From assembly GCA_035544675.1 (NCBI GenBank), contig DATKCA010000203.1:1-35206 (forward strand): a DNA stretch of 35,206 nt. The letters run 5' to 3'. The position numbers and the translations under genes were made by a program. A model generated the notes under the pieces. The model was not told where the DNA came from. It did no database searches and saw nothing but the letters and a program-made list of their open reading frames with translations. The first letter of the stretch is position 1, and the number at the start of each line of letters is the position of its first letter. This document shows, piece by piece, positions 19,047-27,204 of this stretch. The stretch comes from DATKCA01 sp035544675 (lineage in GTDB: Bacteria > Acidobacteriota > Thermoanaerobaculia > Gp7-AA8).

Positions 19047-19129
19047 GCCCTACCGGGGGCCGAACGCGCGCGGCCCCGGTTACCGGTTTCCGGTTTCCGG
19101 CTCCCGAGCCCTACCGGGGGCCGAACGCG
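19047..19129. repeat. 22-bp direct repeat flanking a small CCGGNAA array
   Basis: The 22 bases at 19047-19068 (beginning GCCCTACCGGGGG) recur exactly at 19108-19129. The right copy includes the last codons and stop of the neighbouring exported-protein gene. Between them (19069-19107) lies a short family A array (CCGGTTACCGGTTTCCGG). The layout resembles a duplication made when the array was acquired. Confidence 0.85.
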
Positions 19130-19860
19130 TTCACCGGCACATCGCTGCTCACCACGACATCGTCGAGCAGGATCCGCTGCGGCCGCCCCTTGATCTCCCG
19201 CTTGGTCGAGATGAGCAGGCCGCCGAAGCGCCGGTAGTCGTGGAACAGGACGACGCTCGGCTCTTCCTCCGGCTTCATGTTCTGCAGCTTCATGTGCCAT
19301 TGGTCGACCAGGCCGGTGTCGCGGTTCACCCACATCCAGTACATGTCGCCGGGCGTGAGCCCGACGCCCTGGTCGAACGACAGCTTCACGACGTCGTGGG
19401 CGCGGCCGCACTCGTCGGTCCGAGCTCCCGTGGCCTCGCGCTTGACGCCGGGATCCATCGATTTGAGTGGCATCAGCAGCCAGTACGTGTCATTGATGAA
19501 GCGGCGGTAGCCGGTCGTGAGCAGGTCTTTCGGATCGGCGACTTCGGCGCCGTCCAGCCAGGCCTTGCCGCTCCGGTCGTTCACGTTCATGACGACGACG
19601 TACTCCTGGCCCTGCTGATTGCGTCCGGTGACGCGGTACTGGCCGGTGTATCGGTCCCATCGCTGCGGGAACGACGCTGCAATCTTCCCGTCCCGCTCGA
19701 CGTTGAACGTGAACGCGAAGTAGCGAGCTTTCTCCCATGCCGGCCCGGCGAGCACGTCGATTGCACGGCGGGCTGTATCGTCTGCACTCGGCTGTTGGGC
19801 TGCGGCGGGAAATACCGACAGGAAAAGGATCACGGCGCTGACAAGAGAGCGGATGCGCAT
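19111..19860 (-). CDS. Exported protein of unknown function, outer-membrane-lipoprotein-sorting-like
   Basis: The 249-residue protein has a clear signal peptide (residues 1-21, ending FPAAA before QQ) and then a beta-rich body. Features such as GKAWLDGAEV, RRFINDTYWLLMPLKSMDPGV, YWMWVNRDTGLVDQWHMKLQ and HDYRRFGGLLISTKREI recall LolA/outer-membrane lipoprotein-sorting-like folds, but a specific function is not claimed. The start is the ATG at 19858-19860, with GAGAGGTG upstream as a good ribosome-binding site. It is divergent from the ketosynthase gene across a 51-bp gap, so the two may share a promoter region. Confidence 0.82.
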   Translation of the reverse strand: MRIRSLVSAVILFLSVFPAAAQQPSADDTARRAIDVLAGPAWEKARYFAFTFNVERDGKIAASFPQRWDRYTGQYRVTGRNQQGQEYVVVMNVNDRSGKAWLDGAEVADPKDLLTTGYRRFINDTYWLLMPLKSMDPGVKREATGARTDECGRAHDVVKLSFDQGVGLTPGDMYWMWVNRDTGLVDQWHMKLQNMKPEEEPSVVLFHDYRRFGGLLISTKREIKGRPQRILLDDVVVSSDVPVNAFGPR

Positions 19861-19911
19861 CGTCTTCACCTCTCGAGAGGGACGGTGCATCGTACCGCAG
19901 CCAAAGACTGA

Positions 19912-21162
19912 ATGAACGACGAACGGATTGTGATCACCGGTGTCGGCGCGATCAGCCCCAACGGCGTCGGGCGCGAGAGCTACTTCGACGCCCTGGCCTC
20001 GGGAAGGAGCGGCATCCGCTCCATCACCCAGTTCGACGCCAGCTCTCTGCCCTGCCGCGTGGCCGGCGAAGTGGACTTCGACGCGTCGCTGTGGGTCGAC
20101 GCCAAGAACATGAAACACGTATCGCGCGTCGTGCCGATGGCCATTGCCGCCACCGACGAGGCGCTGCGCGACGCGAAGCTCGATCCGGCGGCCATGGACC
20201 TGGAGGGGCGCCGCTCCATCGCCGTGATGCTCGGCTCGGGCGGCGGCGCGGTCGAGTTCAGCGAGCGCATGTACGAGCTCTGGTACAAAGGCGCCGCCAA
20301 ACAGGCCTCGGTCTACTCCATTCCCTCCGGCACGATCGGCACGATCGCGTCCGAGATCTCCATGGCCTACGACTTCCACGGCTTCTCCCACCTCATCTCG
20401 ACAGGGTGCACCTCGTCGACCGATGCCATCGGTTACGCGTACCGGAACCTGCGGCTCGGCGTGGCCGACTACATCATCACCGGCGGCGCCGACGCCACCA
20501 TCACCGAGGGGGTGATGACGGGGTTCTGCATCATGCGGATTGTGGCCAACCAGTTCAACGACCGCCCGGAGGAGGCATCCCGGCCGTTCACGCGCAACCG
20601 CGACGGCTTCGTCCTGGCGGAGGGCTCCTGGATGTTCGTCATGGAGCGGGAATCCACCGCACTGGCCCGCGGCGCGCACATCTACGCGGAGGTGGCGGGA
20701 TACGGGTCGACCTGCGATGCCTACCACCGCGTGCGCATGGACGACTCCGGCGAGGAGCCGGCTCGCGCCATGAAGCTGGCCATGAAGGAAGCGGGAGTCG
20801 ATCCGGCCCAGATCGAGTACCTCAACTATCACGGCACGTCGACGGAGATGAACGATCGGATCGAGACGCGGGCCGTGAAGCTGGCGTTCGGCAAGCACGC
20901 CTTCAAGCTGGCCGGATCGGCCACCAAGTCGATGATCGGGCATCCGCAGGGCGCGTGCGGCGCTGCCGGCGTCGCCGCGACGCTGATGGCCTTTCGCGAC
21001 GCCAAGCTGCCGCCCACGATCAACCTCGACGCCCCCGATCCCGAGTGCGATCTCGACTACGTCCCCGACGTCGGCCGCCGCGCCGAGATCTCCACAGCGG
21101 TCTGCAACACCATCGCTTTCGGCTCCAAGAACTCCGCGCTGGTCCTTCGGCGCGTGGACTAG
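19912..21162 (+). CDS. Beta-ketoacyl-ACP synthase (KAS II/FabF-like)
   Basis: This 416-residue thiolase-fold condensing enzyme has active-site Cys166 in LISTGCTSSTDAIGYA, His307 in NYHGTSTEMND, and Lys339 and His344 in KSMIGHPQGACG, so the Cys-His-His triad is complete. It would extend an acyl chain from malonyl-ACP. The nearby methyltransferase and FAD oxidoreductase genes suggest a dedicated lipid or polyketide pathway rather than housekeeping fatty acid synthesis, as no acyl carrier protein or reductase lies beside it. The start is the ATG at 19912 (MNDERIVITGVG). Confidence 0.94.
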   Translation: MNDERIVITGVGAISPNGVGRESYFDALASGRSGIRSITQFDASSLPCRVAGEVDFDASLWVDAKNMKHVSRVVPMAIAATDEALRDAKLDPAAMDLEGRRSIAVMLGSGGGAVEFSERMYELWYKGAAKQASVYSIPSGTIGTIASEISMAYDFHGFSHLISTGCTSSTDAIGYAYRNLRLGVADYIITGGADATITEGVMTGFCIMRIVANQFNDRPEEASRPFTRNRDGFVLAEGSWMFVMERESTALARGAHIYAEVAGYGSTCDAYHRVRMDDSGEEPARAMKLAMKEAGVDPAQIEYLNYHGTSTEMNDRIETRAVKLAFGKHAFKLAGSATKSMIGHPQGACGAAGVAATLMAFRDAKLPPTINLDAPDPECDLDYVPDVGRRAEISTAVCNTIAFGSKNSALVLRRVD

Positions 21163-21166
21163 ACGC

Positions 21167-21244
21167 CAACCGGCAACCGGCAACCGGCAACCGGCAACCG
21201 GCAACCGGTAGTATCACGCCCCGGTTTCCGGTTTCCGGTTGCCG
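21167..21244. repeat. Heptamer repeat hairpin, CCGGNAA family (A), two-armed copy
   Basis: Six CAACCGG units (21167-21208), a 12-base loop (21209-21220) and three opposed CCGGTTT/CCGGTTG units plus CCG (21221-21244) make up the element. It fills the gap between the ketosynthase stop and the methyltransferase start, ending 12 bases before the ATG. Confidence 0.92.
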
Positions 21245-21256
21245 TTCGCCGAAAAC

Positions 21257-21916
21257 ATGTTCACACCAGAACGAATCATCACCCCCGAGCTGCTCGACGA
21301 GCACGACGCCCCTCGCGCCGACGTGGAGCGCTCCCTCCGCGATCTGCGGCTGATCAACCGCTACTTCGGCGGAGTCCGCGTCTATCGCAGCCTGCTGCGC
21401 AGGCTCGGGGTGGTGCGCTCGGTCGTCGATCTCGGGGCGGGCACCGCGGACCTCCTCGACAGCGTGGCCGGCCTCACGCTGGGCGTGGCGGTCGACATCA
21501 AGATCGAGCATCTCGCGTACCTGCGACGCGGATCGCACGCGCTTCGCGTCGTTGCCGACGCGGCGAGGCTTCCCTTCCGCGACGGCGCGGTCGACGCCGT
21601 CACCTCTTCGCATTTCTTTCATCACTTCTCGCCGGACGAGAACGAGGCGATCCTCCGGGAGTCGCTGCGCGTGGCGCGGCGGGGCGTGGCCGTCAACGAC
21701 ACGCGCCGGCACTACGCTCCCCTGCTCTTCGTCCGGCTCATCGCCGCCCTCGGCCTGGTCGGCCGCATCACGGCGTTCGATGCACCGGCATCGGTCCTTC
21801 GCGGATACACGCTTGGGGAAGCACGCGCCATCGGCGGGCGCAGCGGCGCCGCGAGAATGAAGGCGGTCCGGTCATGGCCGTATCGATTCGGGTTGATGCT
21901 GTGGAAGTCGACGTAG
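21257..21916 (+). CDS. Class I SAM-dependent methyltransferase
   Basis: This 219-residue protein has the SAM-binding motif VVDLGAGTADLL (residues 57-68), then AVDIKIEHL, VVADAARLPFRDGAVDAVTSSHFFHHF (motif II-III region) and ESLRVARRGVAVND. The N-terminus TPERIITPELLDE is, from memory, characteristic of methyltransferases found beside type III polyketide synthase and FAD oxidoreductase genes. I start at the ATG at 21257; upstream codons come from the repeat. The gene overlaps the following oxidoreductase by 43 bp. Confidence 0.88.
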   Translation: MFTPERIITPELLDEHDAPRADVERSLRDLRLINRYFGGVRVYRSLLRRLGVVRSVVDLGAGTADLLDSVAGLTLGVAVDIKIEHLAYLRRGSHALRVVADAARLPFRDGAVDAVTSSHFFHHFSPDENEAILRESLRVARRGVAVNDTRRHYAPLLFVRLIAALGLVGRITAFDAPASVLRGYTLGEARAIGGRSGAARMKAVRSWPYRFGLMLWKST

Positions 21917-23052
21917 CCATCATCGGTGCCGGTCCGGCCGGCTCCACGCTCGCCGCGCTGCTCGCCAGGCGCGGGATGTCGGTGGCTCTGGTCGACCGCG
22001 ACCGGTTTCCGCGCGACAAGCTCTGCGGCGAGTTCCTCTCCTACGACGCGCTGCCGATTCTGGAAAGGCTCGGCGTCCTCGAAGAGCTCGACCGGCGCGG
22101 CGCGCCGCTGATCGACCGCTGCCGTGTCGTCGGACGATCGCGCTCGTACGAGTTCGGCTTCCCCCATCCGGCCCGCGGCGTGAGCCGTCTGCTGCTCGAC
22201 GAACTGCTCGAGAACGCCGCGGTTGCCGCGGGCGCGCACGACTTCACCGGACAGCAGGCTACCGGTCTCGGACCCGGGACCTCAGTCGCCCTGGAGGACG
22301 GGATGCTGTCCGCGAAGGTCATCGCCGGCGCATGGGGGCGGTGGGGACGCTTCGACGCGCAACTGAAACGGCAGTTCGTCCACGACCGCTCGCACCGCCA
22401 CTTCGGCTTCAAACGCCATTACAGCAATGGAGCGCGGGTGTCCTCACCCGCGCCGATCCTCCTCTACTCGTTCACGCGCGGCTACCTCGGCGTGAACCCG
22501 ATCGAAAGCGACCTCACCAACCTCTGCGGCCTCGTCCACGCCAGCCGGCTGACGAATCACAAGGGCCGCTGGGACGCATTCGTCGAGGCCATTCGTGAAG
22601 AAGACCCGCAGCTGGACGCGCTGTACGGCACTCTCCAACCCGCCCAGGACAACTTCCTCTCCTCCGAGCCTGTCATCTTTCGGGCGCGCTCACCGGTCGA
22701 AGACGGCGTGATCATGGTCGGGGACGCATCCGGAATCGTCGACCCGCTCACCGGCAACGGGATGGCCATGGCCATTCAGTCTGCGCTTCTGGCCGCGCCC
22801 TTCATCGTCGAGCTGGCGGCCGGCACACGCGACCGGCAGGCCGTCCAGAACGCATACCGATCGGCTCACCGCGACTTCTTTTCCGGCCGCATCCGCTGGA
22901 GCCGCCGGATTGCGCGTCTCCTCTCGAACCCGCGGCTCCTGAACCTGGCGATGTTCACCGTTCGCTCGCCACAGGTCGGCGAGCTCTTTCTGCGGAGGAC
23001 CAGAGCCGATGAGGAAGCGGCTTCGCGGCTCGTGAAAAGCTGGTTCTGGTAG
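21874..23052 (+). CDS. FAD-dependent oxidoreductase (geranylgeranyl-reductase-like)
   Basis: This 392-residue flavoprotein has the dinucleotide-binding motif VAIIGAGPAGSTLAALLARRG (split over 14-34), the family's DRFPRDKLCGEFLS loop, and the second FAD segment VGDASGIVDPLTGNGMAMA. It probably reduces or hydroxylates a lipid or polyketide product of the adjacent ketosynthase and methyltransferase. A 29-bp GC-rich hairpin repeat (22426-22454) is read in frame as a loop (NGARVSSPAP), so the gene has apparently accepted a mobile-type element. An internal GTG at 21901 is an alternative start that shortens the overlap with the methyltransferase. Confidence 0.88.
   Translation: MAVSIRVDAVEVDVAIIGAGPAGSTLAALLARRGMSVALVDRDRFPRDKLCGEFLSYDALPILERLGVLEELDRRGAPLIDRCRVVGRSRSYEFGFPHPARGVSRLLLDELLENAAVAAGAHDFTGQQATGLGPGTSVALEDGMLSAKVIAGAWGRWGRFDAQLKRQFVHDRSHRHFGFKRHYSNGARVSSPAPILLYSFTRGYLGVNPIESDLTNLCGLVHASRLTNHKGRWDAFVEAIREEDPQLDALYGTLQPAQDNFLSSEPVIFRARSPVEDGVIMVGDASGIVDPLTGNGMAMAIQSALLAAPFIVELAAGTRDRQAVQNAYRSAHRDFFSGRIRWSRRIARLLSNPRLLNLAMFTVRSPQVGELFLRRTRADEEAASRLVKSWFW
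22426..22454. repeat. AATGGAGCGCGGGTG hairpin element (family I), copy 1, inside a gene
   Basis: The 29-bp sequence contains GCGCGGGTG and the opposed CACCCGCGC around a TCCT loop. Its reverse complement occurs with one difference at 27311-27339, in an intergenic gap. Here it lies inside the FAD oxidoreductase reading frame without breaking it. Confidence 0.85.
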
Positions 23053-23064
23053 AGTGAAACGACC

Positions 23065-23727
23065 ATGGTCGCGTACCCGGAGGGAGAGTTTCTTCTCCCG
23101 ATTTTTCCGCTGCCGAACCTCGTTTTCTTTCCGAATACGCGTATGCCTCTGCACATCTTCGAGCCGCGCTATCGGAAGATGGTCGCGGATGCCCTCGACC
23201 GCGACAAACGCTTCGGCATCGTGCTGCTTCGTCCCGGATGGGAGAGCGACTATTTCGGGGCGCCGGCCATCCATCAGTTCGGAACGGTCGGCACGATCGA
23301 GCAGGCGGTGGCGCTCGATGACGGCCGCTACAACATCCTCGTCCACGGCGACGTCCGCTTCCGGATCCTCGACGAAGTCTCGGCTGATCCCTATCGCACC
23401 GCCCGCGTGCTCGCCTCGCCGGAGCTCCAGCGCGGACCGGACGAGGCGTACGTGCAGCGGGAGTGGCTGGCGGACCTGGCGCGCCAGTACCTGAAGTTTC
23501 TCCCCGACCAGATGGCCGTCCCGGAGATCGAGACGGCCGGCCTCGACGCGCTGACGAACGCCCTGATCATGTCGCTCAACGTCGAGACCGAAGAGAAGCA
23601 GAAGCTGCTGGAGATCGACGATCTGGTGGCGCGGGCCGAGAAGATCGGCGAAGAGCTGGCCGTCCGCGTGGAGAGTCTGCGGTTTCTGGCGCCCTACCGG
23701 CGCGGCACTGACCCTTCTCGAAACTAG
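23065..23727 (+). CDS. Lon protease N-terminal (LON substrate-binding) domain protein
   Basis: The 220-residue protein consists only of the LON domain, without the AAA+ or protease parts. The hallmark segment is LLPIFPLPNLVFFPNTRMPLHIFEPRYRKMV (split over 8-38), followed by a beta-rich region (GTVGTIEQAV, LVHGDVRFRILDEV) and a helical end. Stand-alone LON-domain proteins are common in bacteria and their role is not settled. The start is the ATG at 23065, 12 bases after the oxidoreductase stop, same strand. Confidence 0.9.
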   Translation: MVAYPEGEFLLPIFPLPNLVFFPNTRMPLHIFEPRYRKMVADALDRDKRFGIVLLRPGWESDYFGAPAIHQFGTVGTIEQAVALDDGRYNILVHGDVRFRILDEVSADPYRTARVLASPELQRGPDEAYVQREWLADLARQYLKFLPDQMAVPEIETAGLDALTNALIMSLNVETEEKQKLLEIDDLVARAEKIGEELAVRVESLRFLAPYRRGTDPSRN

Positions 23728-23728
23728 T

Positions 23729-23827
23729 CCTCTGCGTGTTCTCTGTGTTCTCTGTGACTCTGTGGTTGACGTCCTCTCTCACGAGAGTCCACCACAGAGT
23801 CACAGAGAGCACAGAGGAGCGCAGAGA
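23729..23827. repeat. CTCTGTG hairpin element (family F) between convergent genes
   Basis: The left arm (CTCTGCGTGTTCTCTGTG, then a further TTCTCTGTGACTCTGTGG) and the right arm (CCACAGAGTCACAGAGAG, then CACAGAGGAGCGCAGAGAG) are near-perfect complements. The units are about nine bases long. It spans the gap between the LON-domain gene and the convergent lipoprotein gene, where it could serve as a bidirectional terminator. Confidence 0.85.
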
Positions 23828-23832
23828 GCCCG

Positions 23833-24324
23833 CTAACGCACCACGATCTCGAACTCCCCCCCGATGTTCCCGCCCCAATACCCGATCACGCGGTACGCTC
23901 CGGGCTTCTGCTTGCCGAACGAGAACGTCACGCTCTTCGCGCCGTCCATCGGCTTCCGCTGCTCGGCGACCTGTTTGCCTTCGCTGTCGAGGAGCTTGGC
24001 GCTCGTCTGCAGTCCGGCGGGGGATTCGTTGAGCCAGATGGAGATCAGCACGGGCTCGTTCCGCGTGAAGCTGACCTTGTCTTCGCTGACGAGGCCGGCC
24101 TTGTCCGTCGTGGTGCCCACGCGGGCGCGGTTCACCGCGCCGCTGTTGTCGAAGGCGATGACGGTGTTGACCTTCGCGTTGCTGAGATCTTGCGGAACGG
24201 CGGTCGTCGTGGTCCTCTGCACGGTCTCCCGCTGCGCCTGCGTGCCCGGCTCCTGGCGGCGGCACGATGCGACGGAAATGACGACAATCGCGTAGAAGAT
24301 GATGATGCGTTGGCGACTGATGAT
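23833..24324 (-). CDS. Small lipoprotein with no normal start codon visible
   Basis: About 163 residues. A hydrophobic stretch ends in the lipobox VASC (IIIFYAIVVISVASC), followed by a polar linker and a beta-rich domain with TRNEPVLISIWLNESP, GAKSVTFSFGKQKPGAYRVIGYW and GGEFEIVVR. It is probably anchored outside the cytoplasmic membrane. No ATG, GTG or TTG lies in frame near the signal peptide; the nearest ATG is about 30 codons upstream, antisense to the PIG-L gene. A strong GGAGAGGAG sits just before two ATC codons (24324 and 24321), so initiation at ATC or a sequence error are the options. I place the start at 24324 with low certainty. The 5' ends of this gene and the PIG-L gene overlap. 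Confidence 0.6.
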   Translation of the reverse strand: MISRQRIIIFYAIVVISVASCRRQEPGTQAQRETVQRTTTTAVPQDLSNAKVNTVIAFDNSGAVNRARVGTTTDKAGLVSEDKVSFTRNEPVLISIWLNESPAGLQTSAKLLDSEGKQVAEQRKPMDGAKSVTFSFGKQKPGAYRVIGYWGGNIGGEFEIVVR

Positions 24325-25054
24325 CGTTCTCCTCTCCGCGGCGATTGCGACGGCCGCGTCCGGCAGAGATCGTATTGCGAAGCCCGGGCCCGATCTCAGC
24401 CGGATCCTGGTCATCATCGCCCATCCGGACGACGAGACGGTGATTGCACCATTTCTGGGAACTATGTGCGTGGAGCGCGGTTCCCAGTGCTCCTTTCTGG
24501 TGATGACCCGCGGTGAAGGGGGATCGTGCTCACTCCCCGGAGGCTGCACCGACCTCGGCACGATCCGCGAGCAGGAGATGCGGGGCGCCGCAACATTGTT
24601 CCGGGCCTCTCTGACGATCTGGTCCCTGCCCGATGTCATGGCAGATGTTTCCGCAACCTGGGCGGCGGCAGCGGGCGGAAGCGATGGGCTGGTGCGCCGG
24701 ATCCGCGACGTCATCGACGCCGCGCAGCCGACCTCGATCATCACTTTCGATCCGGCGCACGGCACGACGTTCCATCCCGCGCACCTGGCGCTCGGCGAGC
24801 TGATCCTCGAGGCTGTCGATCCTGAGCGCATCCTCTTCATCGAGACCGGCGCCGCTCTGGACAACGGCGTTTACCGCTTCTTCAACGCCCGGCCCGACGT
24901 CTCGCGTGCGTTCGACGTGCCCGGGGCGTGGGCGTACCTCATCGCCAATGCCTCGATTCACGCCAGTCAGTTCGATGAGAGCCTGCTCCTCTCACTCGCC
25001 GCGACGCCGATGGAGCAGCGCCGCGTCTGGTTCGCGACGGCGGCCCGGCTGTGA
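24299..25054 (+). CDS. Exported PIG-L/LmbE-family deacetylase
   Basis: This 251-residue protein has an N-terminal signal peptide (RWRLMIVLLSAAIATAASG) followed by the zinc-binding motif AHPDDE (residues 41-46) and the downstream HPAHLAL motif (H-x2-H). Family members remove acetyl groups from N-acetylglucosamine-type substrates. Export suggests a periplasmic or surface glycan substrate. Three consecutive ATGs (24299, 24302, 24305) are candidate starts; the third gives the best signal-peptide n-region (MRWRLM). Its stop overlaps the glycosyltransferase GTG (GTGA), so the two are probably co-translated. Confidence 0.88.
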   Translation: MMMRWRLMIVLLSAAIATAASGRDRIAKPGPDLSRILVIIAHPDDETVIAPFLGTMCVERGSQCSFLVMTRGEGGSCSLPGGCTDLGTIREQEMRGAATLFRASLTIWSLPDVMADVSATWAAAAGGSDGLVRRIRDVIDAAQPTSIITFDPAHGTTFHPAHLALGELILEAVDPERILFIETGAALDNGVYRFFNARPDVSRAFDVPGAWAYLIANASIHASQFDESLLLSLAATPMEQRRVWFATAARL

Positions 25055-26064
25055 GGATCGCCTACCTCGTCGCCGAAGCGGGGGTCTCCGGCGGCGTCCG
25101 CATCACGCTCGCTCAGGCCGATGCGCTGGTCTCCCGCGGTCACGAGGTGGTCCTGGTGACCGAGGCGGGGCCGGTGGAGTGGCGGCCGACCGATGGGGCG
25201 TGGCTGGAGGTCGGCGCATTCGAGGAGATCGCCGAACAGCCATTCGACTTCGTCGTCGGCACGTTCTGGAGCACCGTGCGCCGCGCCTGGGCGATCGCCG
25301 GAGAGCGCACGGTTCATCTCTGTCAGGGATACGAGGGAGCGTTCGCCGCGTATCAGGACATCAGGAACGAGATCGACGACACGTACCGGCTTCCCATCCC
25401 GAAGATCACGGTCTCGCGGCATCTCGTACCGATCTGCCGCACCTTCCATGACGACGTGACGTACGTCGGGCAGATCGTCGACGATGAGTTCTATCGATCC
25501 GCATCCACGGGCGTGCACACGCCGCCGCGCGTAATCCTCTGCGGCCAGGCGCAGGGCGACATGAAAGGCATCGAAGACGGGTACGCCGCCGTGCGTCATG
25601 CACGCCAGGCGGGTCAGGAGCTCGAGCTCGTCCGCGTCTCCCCGTGGTCGCCGGCCGACGGCGAGCCGGTCGATGACGCCGGCGAGTTTCACGTCACGCT
25701 GCCGGTGGCCGAGATGACGAAGGTGATGCACGGATGTGACGTCCTGATCGCGCCGAACCGGCGCGAAGAGGGGTTCGGGCTTCCGGCGGCCGAGGCGATG
25801 GCCTCCCGCATACCGACGGTGCTGACGGAGATCCCGTCGTACCTCTCGCTGGGCGAGGTCCGCGACTACGCGCTGTTCGCGCCGGAGAGAGACCCGGTCG
25901 CCCTCGGCCACAGACTCATCGAGCTGCTGGCTGACTCGAGTCTTCGCGAGCGCATCGCCGTTCGCGGCGCGGAAGTCGCCGAACAGTTCCGCGCGGAGCA
26001 CGTGGCCGTGCGCCTGGAGAAGTTCTTCAGCGACTCAATGCGAAAACGCAGGTCCGGCAGATGA
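25051..26064 (+). CDS. GT-B fold glycosyltransferase, family 4-like
   Basis: The 337-residue protein has an N-terminal acceptor domain (SGGVRITLAQADALVSRGHEVVLVTE) and a C-terminal donor domain with GCDVLIAPNRREEGFGLPAAEAMA, containing the E-x7-E pair E240 and E248. It starts with GTG overlapping the deacetylase stop. A shorter paralogue lies at 28541-29350. Its 3' end overlaps the end of the convergent radical SAM gene by 38 bp. Confidence 0.88.
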   Translation: MRIAYLVAEAGVSGGVRITLAQADALVSRGHEVVLVTEAGPVEWRPTDGAWLEVGAFEEIAEQPFDFVVGTFWSTVRRAWAIAGERTVHLCQGYEGAFAAYQDIRNEIDDTYRLPIPKITVSRHLVPICRTFHDDVTYVGQIVDDEFYRSASTGVHTPPRVILCGQAQGDMKGIEDGYAAVRHARQAGQELELVRVSPWSPADGEPVDDAGEFHVTLPVAEMTKVMHGCDVLIAPNRREEGFGLPAAEAMASRIPTVLTEIPSYLSLGEVRDYALFAPERDPVALGHRLIELLADSSLRERIAVRGAEVAEQFRAEHVAVRLEKFFSDSMRKRRSGR

Positions 26065-27091
26065 AGTCGTCCGGCGCCTCTTCCACACCGTAGGTCCAGC
26101 GGCGGATGCGGGCCATGTCATCGCCCACCAGAACTTCGCCGATGGTCGACCGCGTCAGATCGCCCACGACGTAGTTCTCGTCGTAGTCCTGGCAGCAGAT
26201 GACGCACTTGCCGGCCGGCGTGATGTGCAGGTGCTGGATGGGGCGCGAGCCGAGCAGATCGCAGCCGGCCAACTGCTTCTTCGGCTCGACGAGCTTCATC
26301 CCGATCTCGAGCCAGCCGGCGCGGTCCGTGGCGTGATGTTTGTCGACGGAGAAGCGGCTGCCGGCGAAGCGAGTCTTGACCGCCTCGAAGTCCGCCTCAT
26401 GCCTTTCGTCCATTTCGCCGAGGACCACGATGCGCATCTCGCCGGCGAGCGGCTTGTCCTTGATGTAGTCGAGATGCCGCAGGACGACGGCGAGATGGTC
26501 CGCTCCGCGGTCGTGCTGGTACTTCTCGCGGTCGAGCGTCGAGAGGTTGATGCAGAGATAGCGCAGCCGGCCCGCCTCCATCAGCGCATCGGCCTTCGCC
26601 GGCGTGAGACCCGATCCGTTGCTGAGCACGGCCACGGGAAGGTCGGCGGCAAACAGCGTGCGGCAGTGGTCGACGAAGAGGCGGTCGATGGTCGGCTCGT
26701 TGTAGCTCTGCAGGAAGATGCCTTCGAGTGTCTCGCGGTAATCCGAAAGCTCGGCGACGATGCGCTCGAACATCTCAGCGGGCATGGTCTCGTCCTCGCG
26801 CGGCGCGATCGAGACCGGGCAGAAGTAGCACTTCTGGTTGCAGGTGGTCATCGTCTCCAGGGAGACGATCTTCAGGAGGTGGGCGCGGGAGAGGTCCTCC
26901 CCTTCCCCCACCACCCAGCCCTCGCGCACGAGCGAGTCATCGGCGGTCCCCCCGGTCAGAAACCGCCGCATGAGCTCGAATCCCGGCTCCCCCGCCACCA
27001 GGGCGCGGTCGGTCAGCGGGTTGTAGATCCGCCCCGCGTCGATGTGCAGGTACGGGTTCGTCTTCAAATGGGTGGCGGTGGAAGGATTCAC
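26027..27091 (-). CDS. Radical SAM enzyme with SPASM-like C-terminus
   Basis: The 354-residue protein has the radical SAM motif C84-x3-C88-x2-C91 (TCNQKCYFC). A C-terminal cysteine-rich region (C277, C296, C299, C300, C345, C348) with the pattern HITPAGKCVICCQDYDENYVVGDL (split at 288-311) and TIGEVL is typical of SPASM/Twitch domains that hold auxiliary iron-sulfur clusters. Such enzymes modify peptides, sugars or cofactors; the substrate is not evident. It lies antisense between glycosyltransferase genes, which hints at a sugar-related role, but no small precursor peptide gene was seen. The start is the GTG at 27089-27091; no ribosome-binding site is clear. Confidence 0.88.
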   Translation of the reverse strand: MNPSTATHLKTNPYLHIDAGRIYNPLTDRALVAGEPGFELMRRFLTGGTADDSLVREGWVVGEGEDLSRAHLLKIVSLETMTTCNQKCYFCPVSIAPREDETMPAEMFERIVAELSDYRETLEGIFLQSYNEPTIDRLFVDHCRTLFAADLPVAVLSNGSGLTPAKADALMEAGRLRYLCINLSTLDREKYQHDRGADHLAVVLRHLDYIKDKPLAGEMRIVVLGEMDERHEADFEAVKTRFAGSRFSVDKHHATDRAGWLEIGMKLVEPKKQLAGCDLLGSRPIQHLHITPAGKCVICCQDYDENYVVGDLTRSTIGEVLVGDDMARIRRWTYGVEEAPDDFICRTCVFALSR

Positions 27092-27204
27092 GAAGAACTA
27101 TGGCCTCTGCTGCGGCGTGAAACGTGCTGTGCGATGGACGTCATTCCGGGTGTAGCGAGGAATCCGGGAGGGAGACACAGAAGCGGCAGAGCAGCAACCA
27201 AAAC

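Noticed and set aside
19861..21204. Upstream continuation of the exported-protein frame to 697 residues
   Set aside because: This part is antisense to the ketosynthase; the ATG at 19860 has a ribosome-binding site and begins a signal peptide.
24299..26064. Bacillithiol biosynthesis pair (deacetylase plus glycosyltransferase)
   Set aside because: The deacetylase has a signal peptide, no BshC-type gene is nearby and the glycosyltransferase does not show BshA-specific features that I can see.
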